A stretch of 64,000 nt of DNA from Lathyrus oleraceus (taxonomy: Eukaryota > Streptophyta > Magnoliopsida > Fabales > Fabaceae): positions 271,289,618 through 271,353,617 of the forward strand of contig NC_066584.1 in the NCBI RefSeq assembly GCF_024323335.1, in the 5' to 3' direction. A model generated the notes under the pieces. That model was given only the letters and a program-made list of their open reading frames with translations. It ran no database searches and had not been told where the DNA came from. The translations under genes were made by a program, and so were the position numbers. The number at the start of each line of letters is the position of its first letter. The first letter of the stretch is position 1. Shown here in pieces: positions 11,680 to 22,072 of the stretch.

Positions 11680-11697
11680 TGGCGACTCTGCTGGGGA
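11680..11697 (+). other. E1 primer-binding site (tRNA-Arg type)
   Basis: TGGCGACTCTGCTGGGGA starts four bases after the LTR. Its complement, TCCCCAGCAGAGTCGCCA, matches the 3' end plus CCA of plant tRNA-Arg as I recall it, the primer described for Ogre elements. E2, E3 and E4 carry the same 18 bases. Confidence 0.9.
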
Positions 11698-12409
11698 ATC
11701 TTAAAAAGAGAGGTTACCTTAAAGATAAGATCACTTATATTTTCGAATTGTTTCTTTGTCTGATTTACTTTTAAGGGATTGTTTGGGTATTCTATGCTTG
11801 AGTGAAAGATCCTACACCCGGATCTAGTGTACCTTAGGTAAGTAGCAAGAGATCATCGCGACTGTCCGGCGTATACTAGAATGGTTAAAATTATGGCTAC
11901 GGTTAATGTGACACTTTGGATGTCCTGATGTTCCTCAAGTTTACTTGAGGAAAAAATTGGCGTCTGCGTGGTGTCATCAAAGCATTAACCAGACCATTAG
12001 AACCCTAATTGACTCATCCTAGCCATTAGAAAGTAGTGAGATAACTGACTTCGGTTCCGACTGGGGTTGGTTGATACTCGATACTACACTCTTTGAGATT
12101 GGACTTTAGGGAAATTTTGGTCAACCGCTTGGTGTTGCACTGAAGTGGACTTAAGGAAAGGTCAATGATTTGAGATCCTTCTAGAACCCGGTTACTATTC
12201 TAGGACAGGTTGAACCAACCAAACTTCAGTAGGGAGGGTACTTACCTATGGAACTCATGCAAGCCTTAAAACCTAGGAATGATTGTGGTGTGACTTGTTT
12301 GTGCTTGTTACTTACTTGACATCATAACATCATAACATCATGACATCTTGGCATTGTACTAACCATTTCGAGGACTTAGGGATTTAACTTTGCACTGTTT
12401 TGTAAGGCT
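11698..12409 (+). other. E1 untranslated leader
   Basis: It has no credible ORF. It matches the E2 leader closely, and a short ATAACATC microsatellite (about 12318-12345) lies near its end, expanded in E2. It would hold packaging and dimerisation signals if the element uses the usual retroelement layout; no such signal was identified. Confidence 0.7.
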
Positions 12410-12542
12410 ATGGCTTCCAAGAAGACCATCCGGATCAATTTTGTAGCGACCTCTCCTCAACTCAAGGATTTAGTGTCGGAACTTCCTGATCATGCTCAAT
12501 TCATCAAGAAACATGGTTATCTCCTCAATTTAGTTACCACCG
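12410..12542 (+). pseudogene. E1 ORF1, 5' part (interrupted by E2)
   Basis: ATG at 12410 (MASKKTIRINFVATSPQLKD). The frame is open up to the E2 insertion point and continues without a shift at 22073 when E2 and one target duplication are removed. ORF1 upstream of gag is typical of Ogre-type elements. The protein resembles the family I recall as DUF7745 and has no known activity. Confidence 0.8.
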
Positions 12543-14493
12543 TGTCATACCCCAAAATTTGCCCGTCAATCTTACGAGGCATTTTTCAAGGCACTCCAAC
12601 TTATTTTTCAAGACATTGATCTTAAGGGAACAAAGACCCAGCATACAGGTGACCAAATCCAGAAAATGGCCTAAACTAGCTTGCTCGCTAGGCGAGCAAA
12701 TCCTTCGCCTAGCGAACCCTTCGCTACACCACTCGTCTAGCGAAGCTTGCGAATACCAGAATTTTTGGGCTTCATTCTGAGCCCATTAGGTCACGAAAAA
12801 ATCACTATAAATACCAAGACCTCAGTCAGAAGAGAGGAGAAAAAAGGAGACAGACGGACGGACGGAGACAGAGAGAAGGAACAGCAAACCCTGGAGGCTA
12901 ACCCAAAGAACTCAGAGCAACCCTAAAGGAAACCCTGAAGGAAACTCATCTGCACAAAGGTTACCTCCGCCCAACTTAATCCGGCGCCAACCCTAAGAGT
13001 GACTTGCCAATTCAAGGTTGCAATTCAATTGCAAACAGGTTTGCATTACTATTACCGTTTTATGTTCCCAATTTACATGTGATATTATAATTGAATTCAT
13101 AAATATATTTGAGGTTTTGCATGTGGATTTAAATATGCCTGAATATCTTGAATGTTTAACCATGTAATTTCTGTAATGGACGCCATAGGGTTTGGAGCTC
13201 GCTGAAATCGTACTGTTCTAAAATTCAAAACCCGCAGCCGTTCGCTAGCACATCGCTAAGCGAACATGTAGCGAGCGTTCGCTAGGCCTTCGCTAGGCGA
13301 GACAGCAGTGAACATGACAGTCGCTGACTTTTCTGTTCTGATCTTTGCTCACCTAACATTTTTTATTATCACTATGCATTGTTTACCTGACATCATTACT
13401 GTTGTGATTCCTTTTGGTTTGGTGCAACTCTTGATTGCACCCTGATTTGGTATTCTGACCTGTTTGCTGAATTTTGTGAGGGTTCACATGTTCCCGGAAA
13501 AGGTAGCTTGCTAGGTATTCCACTTTATTTGTGGGATACCCTTGTGGAGATTCATCCTAATTATCTAATTGATTATAATGTGAAGATTCGTCCTAATTAC
13601 CTAATTGATTATAAAATATTGCCTTTTAATATGTGATCTTGGACCTCTCTTTGTTGCCTTACGGTATTACGGTATTACGGTATTATGGTCATGTCCCGCG
13701 AATGTAGGGATACACTTAGCAAAGACCCTTCGATTAAATCATCATGTCCCTATAAAATAAATCATAGTCCCCCGGATGTTGCCTGCGAATATATGATTTG
13801 GTCGCCCGACGACCCTTCGTTGTAGCCTACGGTTAAATGATGGTTGTCCCTTCGAATGCTAAGGTATCCTTACAAATGTTGCTTTCAATGACCAATCGAT
13901 GACCCTACGATGTCCCTTTTACATCCAAAGGATAAAACTACTTACTTCTCAATAGTAAGGACAGTTTTACCCTCATAAGGATAGGGAATGCCCATAAAGA
14001 CCTTGGGTAGGTACAACTCTTAAATGCTGACTCACAACCTAAAACATTTTTCATACATCACACTTTGCAAAACATCTACTAGAAAATCACCACTTGGTAT
14101 ACATTCATACTAGAATCATTGCCAAGTTATATTTTTCTAAACAACTTTCAAAATTAAACGAGATAAATACTTTGTATACATTCATACAAGAATCATTACA
14201 AAGCTAAACTCTCTTTTCAAAACATTTTCTAAGCAGTTCACAAACACTTTTTCAGACAAGAAAAACATAAGTGATCCAGCAATTAAGAGCCCATGGATAA
14301 CCATGGATACAAAGGGTGCTAACACCTTCCCTTTGTATAATGTACCTCCCGAACCCAAAATCTAATTAAGGTCTTTCCTGTTCTTTTCCACCTTTCCTTA
14401 TTGGATAAAAGAAAAGTCGGTGGCGACTCTTGCTATCCGCGACATTTGCTTTCCAAAGCAAAAACACACCAAAAGTCAGTTCACCGTATGACA
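12543..14493 (+). repeat. E2 5' LTR (1.95 kb)
   Basis: It runs from TGTCATACCCC to CGTATGACA. U3 is unlike E1 and has clusters of inverted motifs around CGCTAGGCGA (12683-12745 and 13240-13300). The last 0.85 kb matches E1. The small length difference from the 3' LTR is mostly a GGTATTAC-type short repeat, three copies here and two there. An ORF at 12559-12780 is LTR sequence and not a gene. Confidence 0.95.
12806..12813 (+). promoter_or_regulatory. TATA box of E2 5' LTR
   Basis: TATAAATA, with the palindrome cluster 60-120 bp upstream and a purine-rich stretch downstream. The same box is at 20388-20395 in the 3' LTR. Confidence 0.65.
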
Positions 14494-14497
14494 GAAC

Positions 14498-14515
14498 TGG
14501 CGACTCTGCTGGGGA
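14498..14515 (+). other. E2 primer-binding site (tRNA-Arg type)
   Basis: The same 18 bases as in E1, TGGCGACTCTGCTGGGGA, four bases after the LTR end. Confidence 0.9.
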
Positions 14516-15348
14516 TAACTTAAAAAGAGAGGTTGCCTTAAAAAAAAAGATCACTTATTTGAATTGTCTGATTTACTTTTGAGGGATTGCTTGGGTATTT
14601 CATGCTTGAGTGAAAGATCCTACACCCGGATCTAGTGTATCTTAGGTAAGTAGCAAGAGATCATCGCGACTATTCGGCGTATACTGGAATGGTTAAAATG
14701 ATGGGTACGGTTAATGTGACACTTTGGATGTCCTGATGTTCCTCATGTTTACTTGAGGAGAAATTTGGCATCTGCGTGGTGTCATCAAAGCATTAACCAG
14801 ACCTTTAGAACCCTAATTGACTCATCTTGGCCATTAGAAAGTAGTGAGATAACTGACTTCGGTTCCGACTGGGGTTGGTTCAGACTCGATACTACACTCT
14901 TTGAGATTGGACTTTAGGGAAGCTTTGATCAACCACTTGGTGTTGCACTGAAGTGGACTTAAAGGAAGGTTAATGATTGGAGATCCTTTTAGAACCCGAT
15001 TACTATTCTAGGACAGGTTGAACCAACCAAACTTCAGTGGGGAGGGTACTTACCTATGGAACTCATGCAAACCTTAAAAACTTAGGAATGATGGTTGTGT
15101 GACTTGCTTGTGCTTGTTATTTACATAACATCATAACATATTAACATCATAACATCATAACATCATAACATCATAACATCATAACATCATAACATCATAA
15201 CATCATGACATCGTGGCATTGTACTAACCATTTCAAGGGCTTTAAACATTGAAAACATTTCATACATTGCATAGCATAACATAACATTGCATAACAGGTA
15301 CTCTAAAGGGATCAATGTTCTCACGATCTTCCTATTGCAAACAGGAAA
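14516..15348 (+). other. E2 leader with expanded ATAACATC microsatellite
   Basis: Similar to the E1 leader. At about 15125-15206 an 8-bp unit (ATAACATC) is repeated about ten times; E1 has about three copies. The leader then jumps directly to the sequence that precedes gag in E1 (near 23365), so the whole ORF1 is missing. Confidence 0.8.
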
Positions 15349-15837
15349 ATGGCCCTCGAACAAATTGTCAAGGATCTCCAGGCTCAGAATGCTCAACTCC
15401 AGGAGATGATCTTGAACTTATCCAAGGGGCAGGAGGAACTGAAGGCTCTATTGCTCGAGAAGAAAGACAAGAAATATGTGAGTCACATTAACCCGGGAAG
15501 AAGGCAGTTTACGAAGATCAATATGACTTTAGCACAAGCACTGCAGGGTATGCTAAGAGCAAATTTAATTACCCTCAGAGATCCTCCTGCAAATCCCAAC
15601 ACTACTTCTCCTTGTTATAATCCCAATGCCAGGTGTGCATATCACTCTGATAGCCCCGGGCATGATACAAACGATTGTTGGTTGTTGAAAAATAAGATTC
15701 AGGATATGATCGACGCTGGAGAATTTGAATTTGATCCTCCGGAGACTCCTAATGTCATCCCTGCTCCTCTGCCTAATCATGACAAGACTGTTAATGCTGT
15801 AGAAGATGCTGATAGCGATTGCGACTTGGATAACTAG
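15349..15837 (+). CDS. E2 shortened gag remnant, 162 aa, open
   Basis: It starts MALEQIVKDLQAQNAQLQEM, the same start as E1 gag. After the first 50 or so residues the capsid is missing and the frame joins to RRQFTKINMTLAQALQG. It then keeps a Cys/His motif (CAYHSDSPGHDTNDC) and jumps again to AVEDADSDCDLDN. By comparison with E1 the two deletions are 927 and 1,548 bp, both multiples of three, with 8-base (AAGAAGGC) and 6-base (TTAATG) direct repeats at the joins. It ends in TAG where E1 has TGG. It is probably not a working capsid, but the open frame is notable. Confidence 0.7.
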   Translation: MALEQIVKDLQAQNAQLQEMILNLSKGQEELKALLLEKKDKKYVSHINPGRRQFTKINMTLAQALQGMLRANLITLRDPPANPNTTSPCYNPNARCAYHSDSPGHDTNDCWLLKNKIQDMIDAGEFEFDPPETPNVIPAPLPNHDKTVNAVEDADSDCDLDN

Positions 15838-15911
15838 ATTTTCCCAACAATTGGTGGAGGACTCAATAACTGGAAGGCTGAAGACATTATCCCGATTTCC
15901 TTTAGTCAGGA

Positions 15912-16142
15912 GTAATTGTTATTGCTATTTTAATGTTTCAAATTTTGTAATTTTTTTTAAAGCATTGTGTCTATACCCGGGGCACAATAGCTAATTTTTC
16001 AAGGGTTCTGTCATTTTCATAAGCATATTCACATTCAATAAATCAATGGACTTTTTGCATTCAAATATTGCGCTCTTTATCTTTCCTGTCATCTTTCAAA
16101 TAAGCTATGTTTTCTTGCACACACTCACGTAACAATTTGCCG
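15912..16142 (+). other. E2 copy of the gag-pol intron, acceptor site lost
   Basis: It corresponds to the E1 intron at 48891-49141. The donor GTAATT is kept at 15912, but the acceptor reads CG at 16141-16142 instead of AG. A short block present in E1 (around 48935-48958) is missing. Normal splicing to the pol exon is not expected in this copy. Confidence 0.65.
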
Positions 16143-17457
16143 ATCCATATCCACTCTGGATCCTGTGGATAATAATTCTGCTACTGTTCATTATGACTTT
16201 GAAAATCCGATCTACCAAGCCGAGGATGGAGGTGAGGAAGATTGTGAAGTCCCTGGAGAACTTGCCAGACTGTTATTGCAAGAAGAAAAGACTATACAGC
16301 CGCATGAGGAATCAATTGAGGTTGTAAATCTGGGTACTGAAGTAGACAAGAAAGAAGTCAAAATAGGAGCAGGCTTGGAGAACAGTGTCAAAGAAAGATT
16401 GAGTCGGATGTTACGTGACTATGTAGAGGTTTTCGCTGGAAAAATCAAGAGATGATATGGAATGATGAATGTCAAGAAGCTTTTGATAAAATCAAGAAGT
16501 ATCTCCAAGAACCTATAAATCTGATGCCACCAGTTGAAGGAAGACCTCTAATCATGTATTTGACCATGTTAGAAAATTCAATAGGGTGTGTGTTGGGGCA
16601 ACATGACGAGTCTGGTCGAAAAGAGCATGCAATATACTACCTTAGCAAAAGGTACCGACTGTGAAACAAGATACTCACAGCTCGAGAAAGCTTGCTATGC
16701 TTTGGCTTAGGCTGCTCACCGACTAAGACATTATATGTTGAATCATACCACTTTATTGATTTCTAAGATGGATCTTATCAAATATACATATGAGAAACCT
16801 GCTCTCTCCGGAAGAACAACAAGATGATTGCTGAATTCTGCACGCAGTTCAAAATAAAACACCATAACTCTTCTCCGTACCGGCCAAAGATTAATGGCGC
16901 CGTGGAGGCTGCTAATAAGAATATTAAGAAGATCATACAAAAGATGACAGTAACATACAAAGACTGGCATGAGATGTTACCCTTTGCTCTTCATGATTAT
17001 CGCACTTCAGTGCGCACTTCGACAGGGGGCAACTCCTTTCTCTTTGGTCTACGGAATGGAAGCTATTTTACCAGTGGAAGCTCAGATTCCCTCTCTAAGA
17101 ATTATGAAAGATGCAGGCTTAGATGAAGATGAATGGATGCAGACTCGACTCGATCAGATAAATTTGATTGATGAAAAGAGACTTGCGGCTGTTTGTCATG
17201 GGCAGATATATCAGAAGCGCATGACCCAGGCATTTAACAAAAAGGTCAAGAGACAGGTGTATCAAATTGGCGAATTGGTAATAAAGCGTATCATTCTACC
17301 ACAAGGTGATCCCAGAGGCAAATGGACTCCCACATACGAAGGGCCATTTGTAGTTAAGAAGGTATTCTCTGGTGGAGCCATGATGCTTGCTACAATGGAT
17401 GGCGAAGATTTCCCGCATCCCATGAACGCGGACATAGTTAAAAAATACTACGCATAA
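16143..17457 (+). pseudogene. E2 pol remnant (pre-RT, RNase H, integrase C-terminal half)
   Basis: Three blocks remain. 16165-16455 is the segment before RT (PHEESIEVVNLGTEVDKKE), joined directly to RNase H at 16452-16664 and beyond (MIWNDECQEAFDKIKKYLQE), so the RT domain with its YVDD site is gone. At about 16823 sequence from the end of RNase H joins integrase (EFCTQFKIKHHNSSPYRPK), removing the archaeal RNase H, the integrase zinc finger and two of three catalytic acidic residues. An extra G near 17026-17031 shifts the frame. From there 17030-17457 is open to the end of integrase (KWTPTYEGPFVVKKVFSGGA). Confidence 0.85.
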
Positions 17458-17459
17458 AA

Positions 17460-17645
17460 GAGACCCGCTAGGTCGACGTATCTAGGCAAAAGGAAGGGCA
17501 TCCCGGCGAACCATAAAAGGTTCGGGCAAAAACTAGGGATAAACATATAAAAAGGTACACCCGGCAAGTCGAAAACCTGAAAAGGCGGCTTGGGCAAAAA
17601 AGGGTATCCTGGTGGACTGAAAACCTGAAAGGGCGGTCCAGGCAA
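17460..17645 (+). other. E2 post-integrase hairpin module
   Basis: Inverted repeats right after the integrase stop: CGAACC/GGTTCG (17507-17512 with 17519-17524), CAAGTCG/CGGCTTG (17565-17571 with 17586-17592) and TGGACTG/CGGTCCA (17613-17619 with 17634-17640). Each is followed by GGCAAAA. The same layout is present in E1, E3 and E4 with compensating base changes. Protein translations of this stretch are not conserved in frame, so RNA structure is the better reading. Confidence 0.7.
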
Positions 17646-18686
17646 AAATTAAGGATAAAAGCGTATGACTATGTCCCGTTCTCAGTCAGCTTCAGCCAAG
17701 TCAAAAGGACTGAACAAGCCAATCACTTTTTTCCGACAGCAGGAGATGAGAGGCTTGAAGACATAATGACAGTAGTGGAATTAAAATCAATAGGACTTTT
17801 TCTGCATAACTTTCTCTTTGTTTTTTTGACAACTTCCTCTTACTAGGATTTCTGTCTCCCTGTACACAAATTGCCTGTTTATAGGCCCTCTGTCAAAATC
17901 AATACAATTTTATTTCCAAAAAGATGCTTTTGTTTTACTTTCTCTGTTTTGTCTGCATAAACGTCCGTTGATTTGATTCGAATGAGTATATGCGTTTGAA
18001 CATGATTGATGTTTACCGAAAATACATGCATAAAATAGCAATAGCAGTTACTAAAAGACTTTAGGGTCGAGGATAAGGTCTAACCATGCTTTCCAACAAG
18101 TCCGGTTACAAATCCTTTCCCCAGCAAAAACCAGTTATTCCCCAGAAGAAATTGGCATCACTAGACATACTGGTCATCTCTTCTATCCCCAGCCAGGCTC
18201 TGTTGAATATTTCTATCATCAGACAGAAATCAAGTATCCCCAGCTAAGAAAGGGTCATTGATACAAATATCTCCAACCAGAATATTGGGTTTTATTTTCC
18301 CCTGGAAAAACTTTTCAGACACATAACTCATTCATTACATCATTTCACAACATACGCATGCATACAATATTCGCATTTATTTTCGAAAGCACAAAACATC
18401 TCATGCATCATGACATGGCATGAGGCTAACTTTTTTTTCAGGTTAATTATCCTCCCGATACAGTCAAAATAAAAGTTCATTCAGATGGACACCCTCATCG
18501 GTTACGTTCGAGATTCAGATACATCTTTCAGATATAATCCATATGAATGTTCATTCTGACTAGCTCTGACATCCTCCTAACGATGGCATCTTTAGGCCCA
18601 TCCCAGACATTTACTGCAAATATAACATATACAAATATCATCGAATATAGCCTAACGTATGGTTTCCTCAACTATTCAAAGACGGT
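17646..18686 (+). other. E2 3' region, noncoding
   Basis: It has no ORF of note. It holds several TTCCCCAG motifs at about 18110-18250 (weak versions of the primer-tRNA-like motif of E3 and E4) and T-rich stretches. It parallels E1 52801-53870. Confidence 0.6.
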
Positions 18687-19950
18687 CTAGCGTACGACCC
18701 ATTTGGATGTTCATCCCCTCAGATGCTACCTAGCGTACGGTACATTCTGAAGCGTAGTCTAGCGTATGACTACCCCTTTCATCATCAGATACAGCCTAAC
18801 GAACGGCTCGTTCTGCTGCTCAGAGACGGTCTAGCGTACGACCCATTTGGATGTTCATCCCCTCAGATGCTACCTAGCGTACGGTACATTCTGAAGCGTA
18901 GTCTAGCGTATGACTACCCCTTTCATCATCAGATACAGCCTAACGGACGGCTCATTCTGCTGCTCAGAGACTGTCTAGCGTACGACCCATTTGGATGTTC
19001 ATCCCCTCAGATGCTACCTAGCGTACGGTACATTCTGAAGCGTAGTCTAGCGTATGACTACCCCTTTCATCATCAGATACAGCCTAACGAATGGCTCGTT
19101 CTGCTGCTCAGAGACGGTCTAGCGTACGACCCATTTGGATGTTCATCCCCTCAGATGCTACCTAGCATATGGTACGTTCTGAAGTGTAGTCTAGCGTATG
19201 ACTACCCCCTTTCATCATCAGATACAGCCTAACGGACGGCTCATTCTGCTGCTCAGAGACGGTCTAGCGTACGACCCATTTGGATGTTCATCCCCTCAGA
19301 TGCTACCTAGCGTACGGTACATTCTGAAGTGTAGTCTAGCGTATGACTACCCCCTTTCATCATCAGATACAGCCTAACGGATGGCTCATTCTGCTGCTCA
19401 GAGACGGTCTAGCGTACGACCCATTTGGATGTTCATCCCCTCAGATGCTACCTAGCGTACGGTACATTCTGAAGTGTAGTCTAGCGTATGACTACCCCTT
19501 TCGTCATTAGAAACAGCCTAGCGGACGGCTCATTCTGCTACTCAGATACGATCTAGCTTACGATCCATTCTGATCCGTATTTCACCAGATACAGCCTAAC
19601 GGACGACTCATTCTGCAACTCAGATACGATCTAGTGTATGATCCATTCTGATCTTTCATCCCCAGTGAAGTCACCCGCCTAATGGACGACTCAGTCTGCT
19701 ACTCAGATACGATCTAGCATACGATCCGTTTTGATCCTTACCTCTCCAGATACAGCCTAACGGACGGTTCATTCTGCAATTCAGATACGATCTAGAGTAT
19801 GATCCATTATGATCCTTTATCCCCAGCAGCGTATGAGCCATTCTGATCCTTATTTCAGTGGATGACTCATTGCACGGTCTAGTGTAAGACCTAGTATGAC
19901 ACCCATGCCTTCAGATATGATCTGATGTACGACGCACTCTGAAGCTCTCA
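18687..19950 (+). repeat. E2 144-bp tandem array, then diverged shorter repeats
   Basis: Units start at 18687, 18831, 18975, 19119, 19264 and 19409 (period 144-145 bp), followed by diverged units of about 77-90 bp to about 19950. Each unit is built from CTAGCGTACGACCC and CTAGCGTATGACTACCC blocks. Because 144 is divisible by three a frame stays open at 18723-19232, with a repeating 48-residue pattern. I treat that as a by-product. Expanded 3' repeats of this sort in legume Tat/Ogre elements are known seeds of satellite DNA. Confidence 0.9.
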
Positions 19951-20109
19951 TCATCAAACTTCCTGGGTGGCATCTTTAAGCCCATCTCCATCAAGACTAA
20001 CTTTTAATTAACGAGTGCAAATTTTGGGGCATTCTAAGTGTTCAATAATCTTCCACCTCCAGACCACGAATGGCGTACATACCATTCTAACTCTCTCGGT
20101 TTAAGAATA

Positions 20110-20124
20110 TTGAACAGGGGCAGT
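20110..20124 (+). other. E2 polypurine tract
   Basis: A purine-rich stretch (TTGAACAGGGGCAGT) ends at the base before the 3' LTR. It is the expected primer site for plus-strand DNA synthesis. Confidence 0.8.
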
Positions 20125-22067
20125 TGTCATACCCCAAAATTTGCCCGTCAATCTTACGAGGCATTTTTCAAGGCACTCCAACTTATTTTTCAAGACAGTG
20201 ATCTTAAGGGAACAAAGACCCAGCATACAGGTGACCAAATCCAGAAAATGGCCTAAACTGGCTTGCTCGCTAGGCGAGCAAATCCTTCGCCTAGCGAACC
20301 CTTCGCTACACCACTCGCCTAGCGAAGCTTGCGAATACCAGAATTTTTGGGCTTCATTCTGAGCCCATTAGGTCATGAAAAAATCACTATAAATACCAAG
20401 ACCTCAGTCAGAAGAGAGGAGAAAAAAGGAGACAGACGGACGGACGGAGACAGAGAGAAGGAACAGCAAACCCTGGAGGCTAACCCAAAGAACTCAGAGC
20501 AACCCTAAAGGAAACCCTGAAGGAAACTCATCTGCACAAAGGTTACCTCCGCCCAACTCAATCCGGCGCCAACCCTAAGAGTGACTTGCCAATTCAAGGT
20601 TGCAATTCAATTGCAAACAGGTTTGCATTACTATTACCGCTTTATGTTCCCAATTTACATGTGATATTATAATTGAATTCATAAATATATTTGAGGTTTT
20701 GCATGTGGATTTAAATATGCCTGAATATCTTGAATGTTTAACCATGTAATTTCTCTAATGGACGCCATAGGGTTTGGAGCTCGCTGAAATCGTACTGTTC
20801 TAAAATTCAAAACCCGCAGCCGTTCGCTAGCACATCGCTAAGCGAACATGTAGCGAGCGTTCGCTAGGCCTTCGCTAGGCGAGGCAGCAGCGAACATGAC
20901 AGTCGCTGACTTTTCTGTTCTGATCTTTGCTCACCTAACATGTTTTATTATCACCATGCATTGTTTACCTGACATCATTACTGTTGTGATTCCTTTTGGT
21001 TTGGTGCAACTCTTGATTGCACCCTGATTTGGTATTCTGACCTGTTTGCTGAATTTTGTGAGGGTTCACATGTCCCCGGAAAAGGTAGCTTGCTAGGTAT
21101 TCCACTTTATTTGTGGGATACCCTTGTGGAGATTCATCCTAATTATCTAATTGATTATAATGTGAAGATTCGTCCTAATTACCTAATTGATTATAAAATA
21201 TTGCCTTTGAAAATGTGATCTTGGACCTCTCTTTGTTGCCTTACGGTATTACGGTATTATGGTCATGTCCCGCGAATGTAGGGATACACTTAGCAAAGAC
21301 CCTTCGATTAAATCATCATGTCCCTATAAAATAAATCATAGTCCCCCGGATGTTGCCTGCGAATATATGATTTGGTCCCCCGATGACCCTTCGTTGTAGC
21401 CTACGGTTAAATGATGGTTGTCCCTTCGAATGCTAAGGTATCCTTACAAATGTTGCTTTCAATGACCAATCGATGACCCTACGATGTCCCTTTTACATCC
21501 AAAGGATAAAACTACTTACTTCTCAATAGTAAGGACAGTTTTACCCTCATAAGGATAGGGAATGCCCATAAAGACCTTGGGTAGGTACAACTCTTAAATG
21601 CTGACTCACAAACTAAAACATTTTTCATACATCACACTTTGCAAAACATCTACTAGAAAATCACCACTTGGTATACATTCATACTAGAATCATTGCCAAG
21701 TTATATTTTTCTAAACAGCTTTCAAAATTAAACGAGATAAATACTTTGTATACATTCATACAAGAATCATTACAAAGCTAAACTCTCTTTTCAAAACATT
21801 TTCTAAGCAGTTCACAAACACTTTTTCAGACAAGAAAAACATAAGTGATCCAGCAATTAAGAGCCCATGGATAACCATGGATACAAAGGGTGCTAACACC
21901 TTCCCTTTGTATAATGTACCTCCCGAACCCAAAATCTAATTAAGGTCTTTCCTGTTCTTTTCCACCTTTCCTTATTGGATAAAAGAAAAGTCGGTGGCGA
22001 CTCTTGCTATCCGCGACATTTGCTTTCCAAAGCAAAAACACACCAAAAGTCAGTTCACCGTATGACA
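20125..22067 (+). repeat. E2 3' LTR (1.94 kb)
   Basis: Nearly identical to 12543-14493, ending CGTATGACA at 22067 and followed by the target duplication CACCG. TATA box at 20388-20395. Confidence 0.95.
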
Positions 22068-22072
22068 CACCG

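Larger units (their letters stand above)
12543..22067 (+). mobile_element. E2: non-autonomous Tat/Ogre element nested in E1 ORF1
   Basis: Two nearly identical LTRs (12543-14493 and 20125-22067) are flanked by CACCG at 12538-12542 and 22068-22072. Its internal region is closely related to E1 but lacks ORF1, capsid, protease, most of RT, the second RNase H and the first part of integrase. It keeps the primer site, the start of gag, the Cys/His motif, the intron position, an RNase H piece, integrase C-terminal half, hairpin module and 3' repeats. With so few LTR differences it is a fairly recent insertion that must have used enzymes made by another element. Confidence 0.95.

Noticed and set aside
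18723..19232. 169-aa repeat protein
   Set aside because: It is open only because the 144-bp unit is divisible by three. It has no promoter or conserved domain and is not kept in the related E1 array.
18687..19550. Regular direct repeats that could suggest a CRISPR array
   Set aside because: The units are contiguous with no unique spacers, the context is a plant retrotransposon 3' region, and E1 has a related array at the same place.
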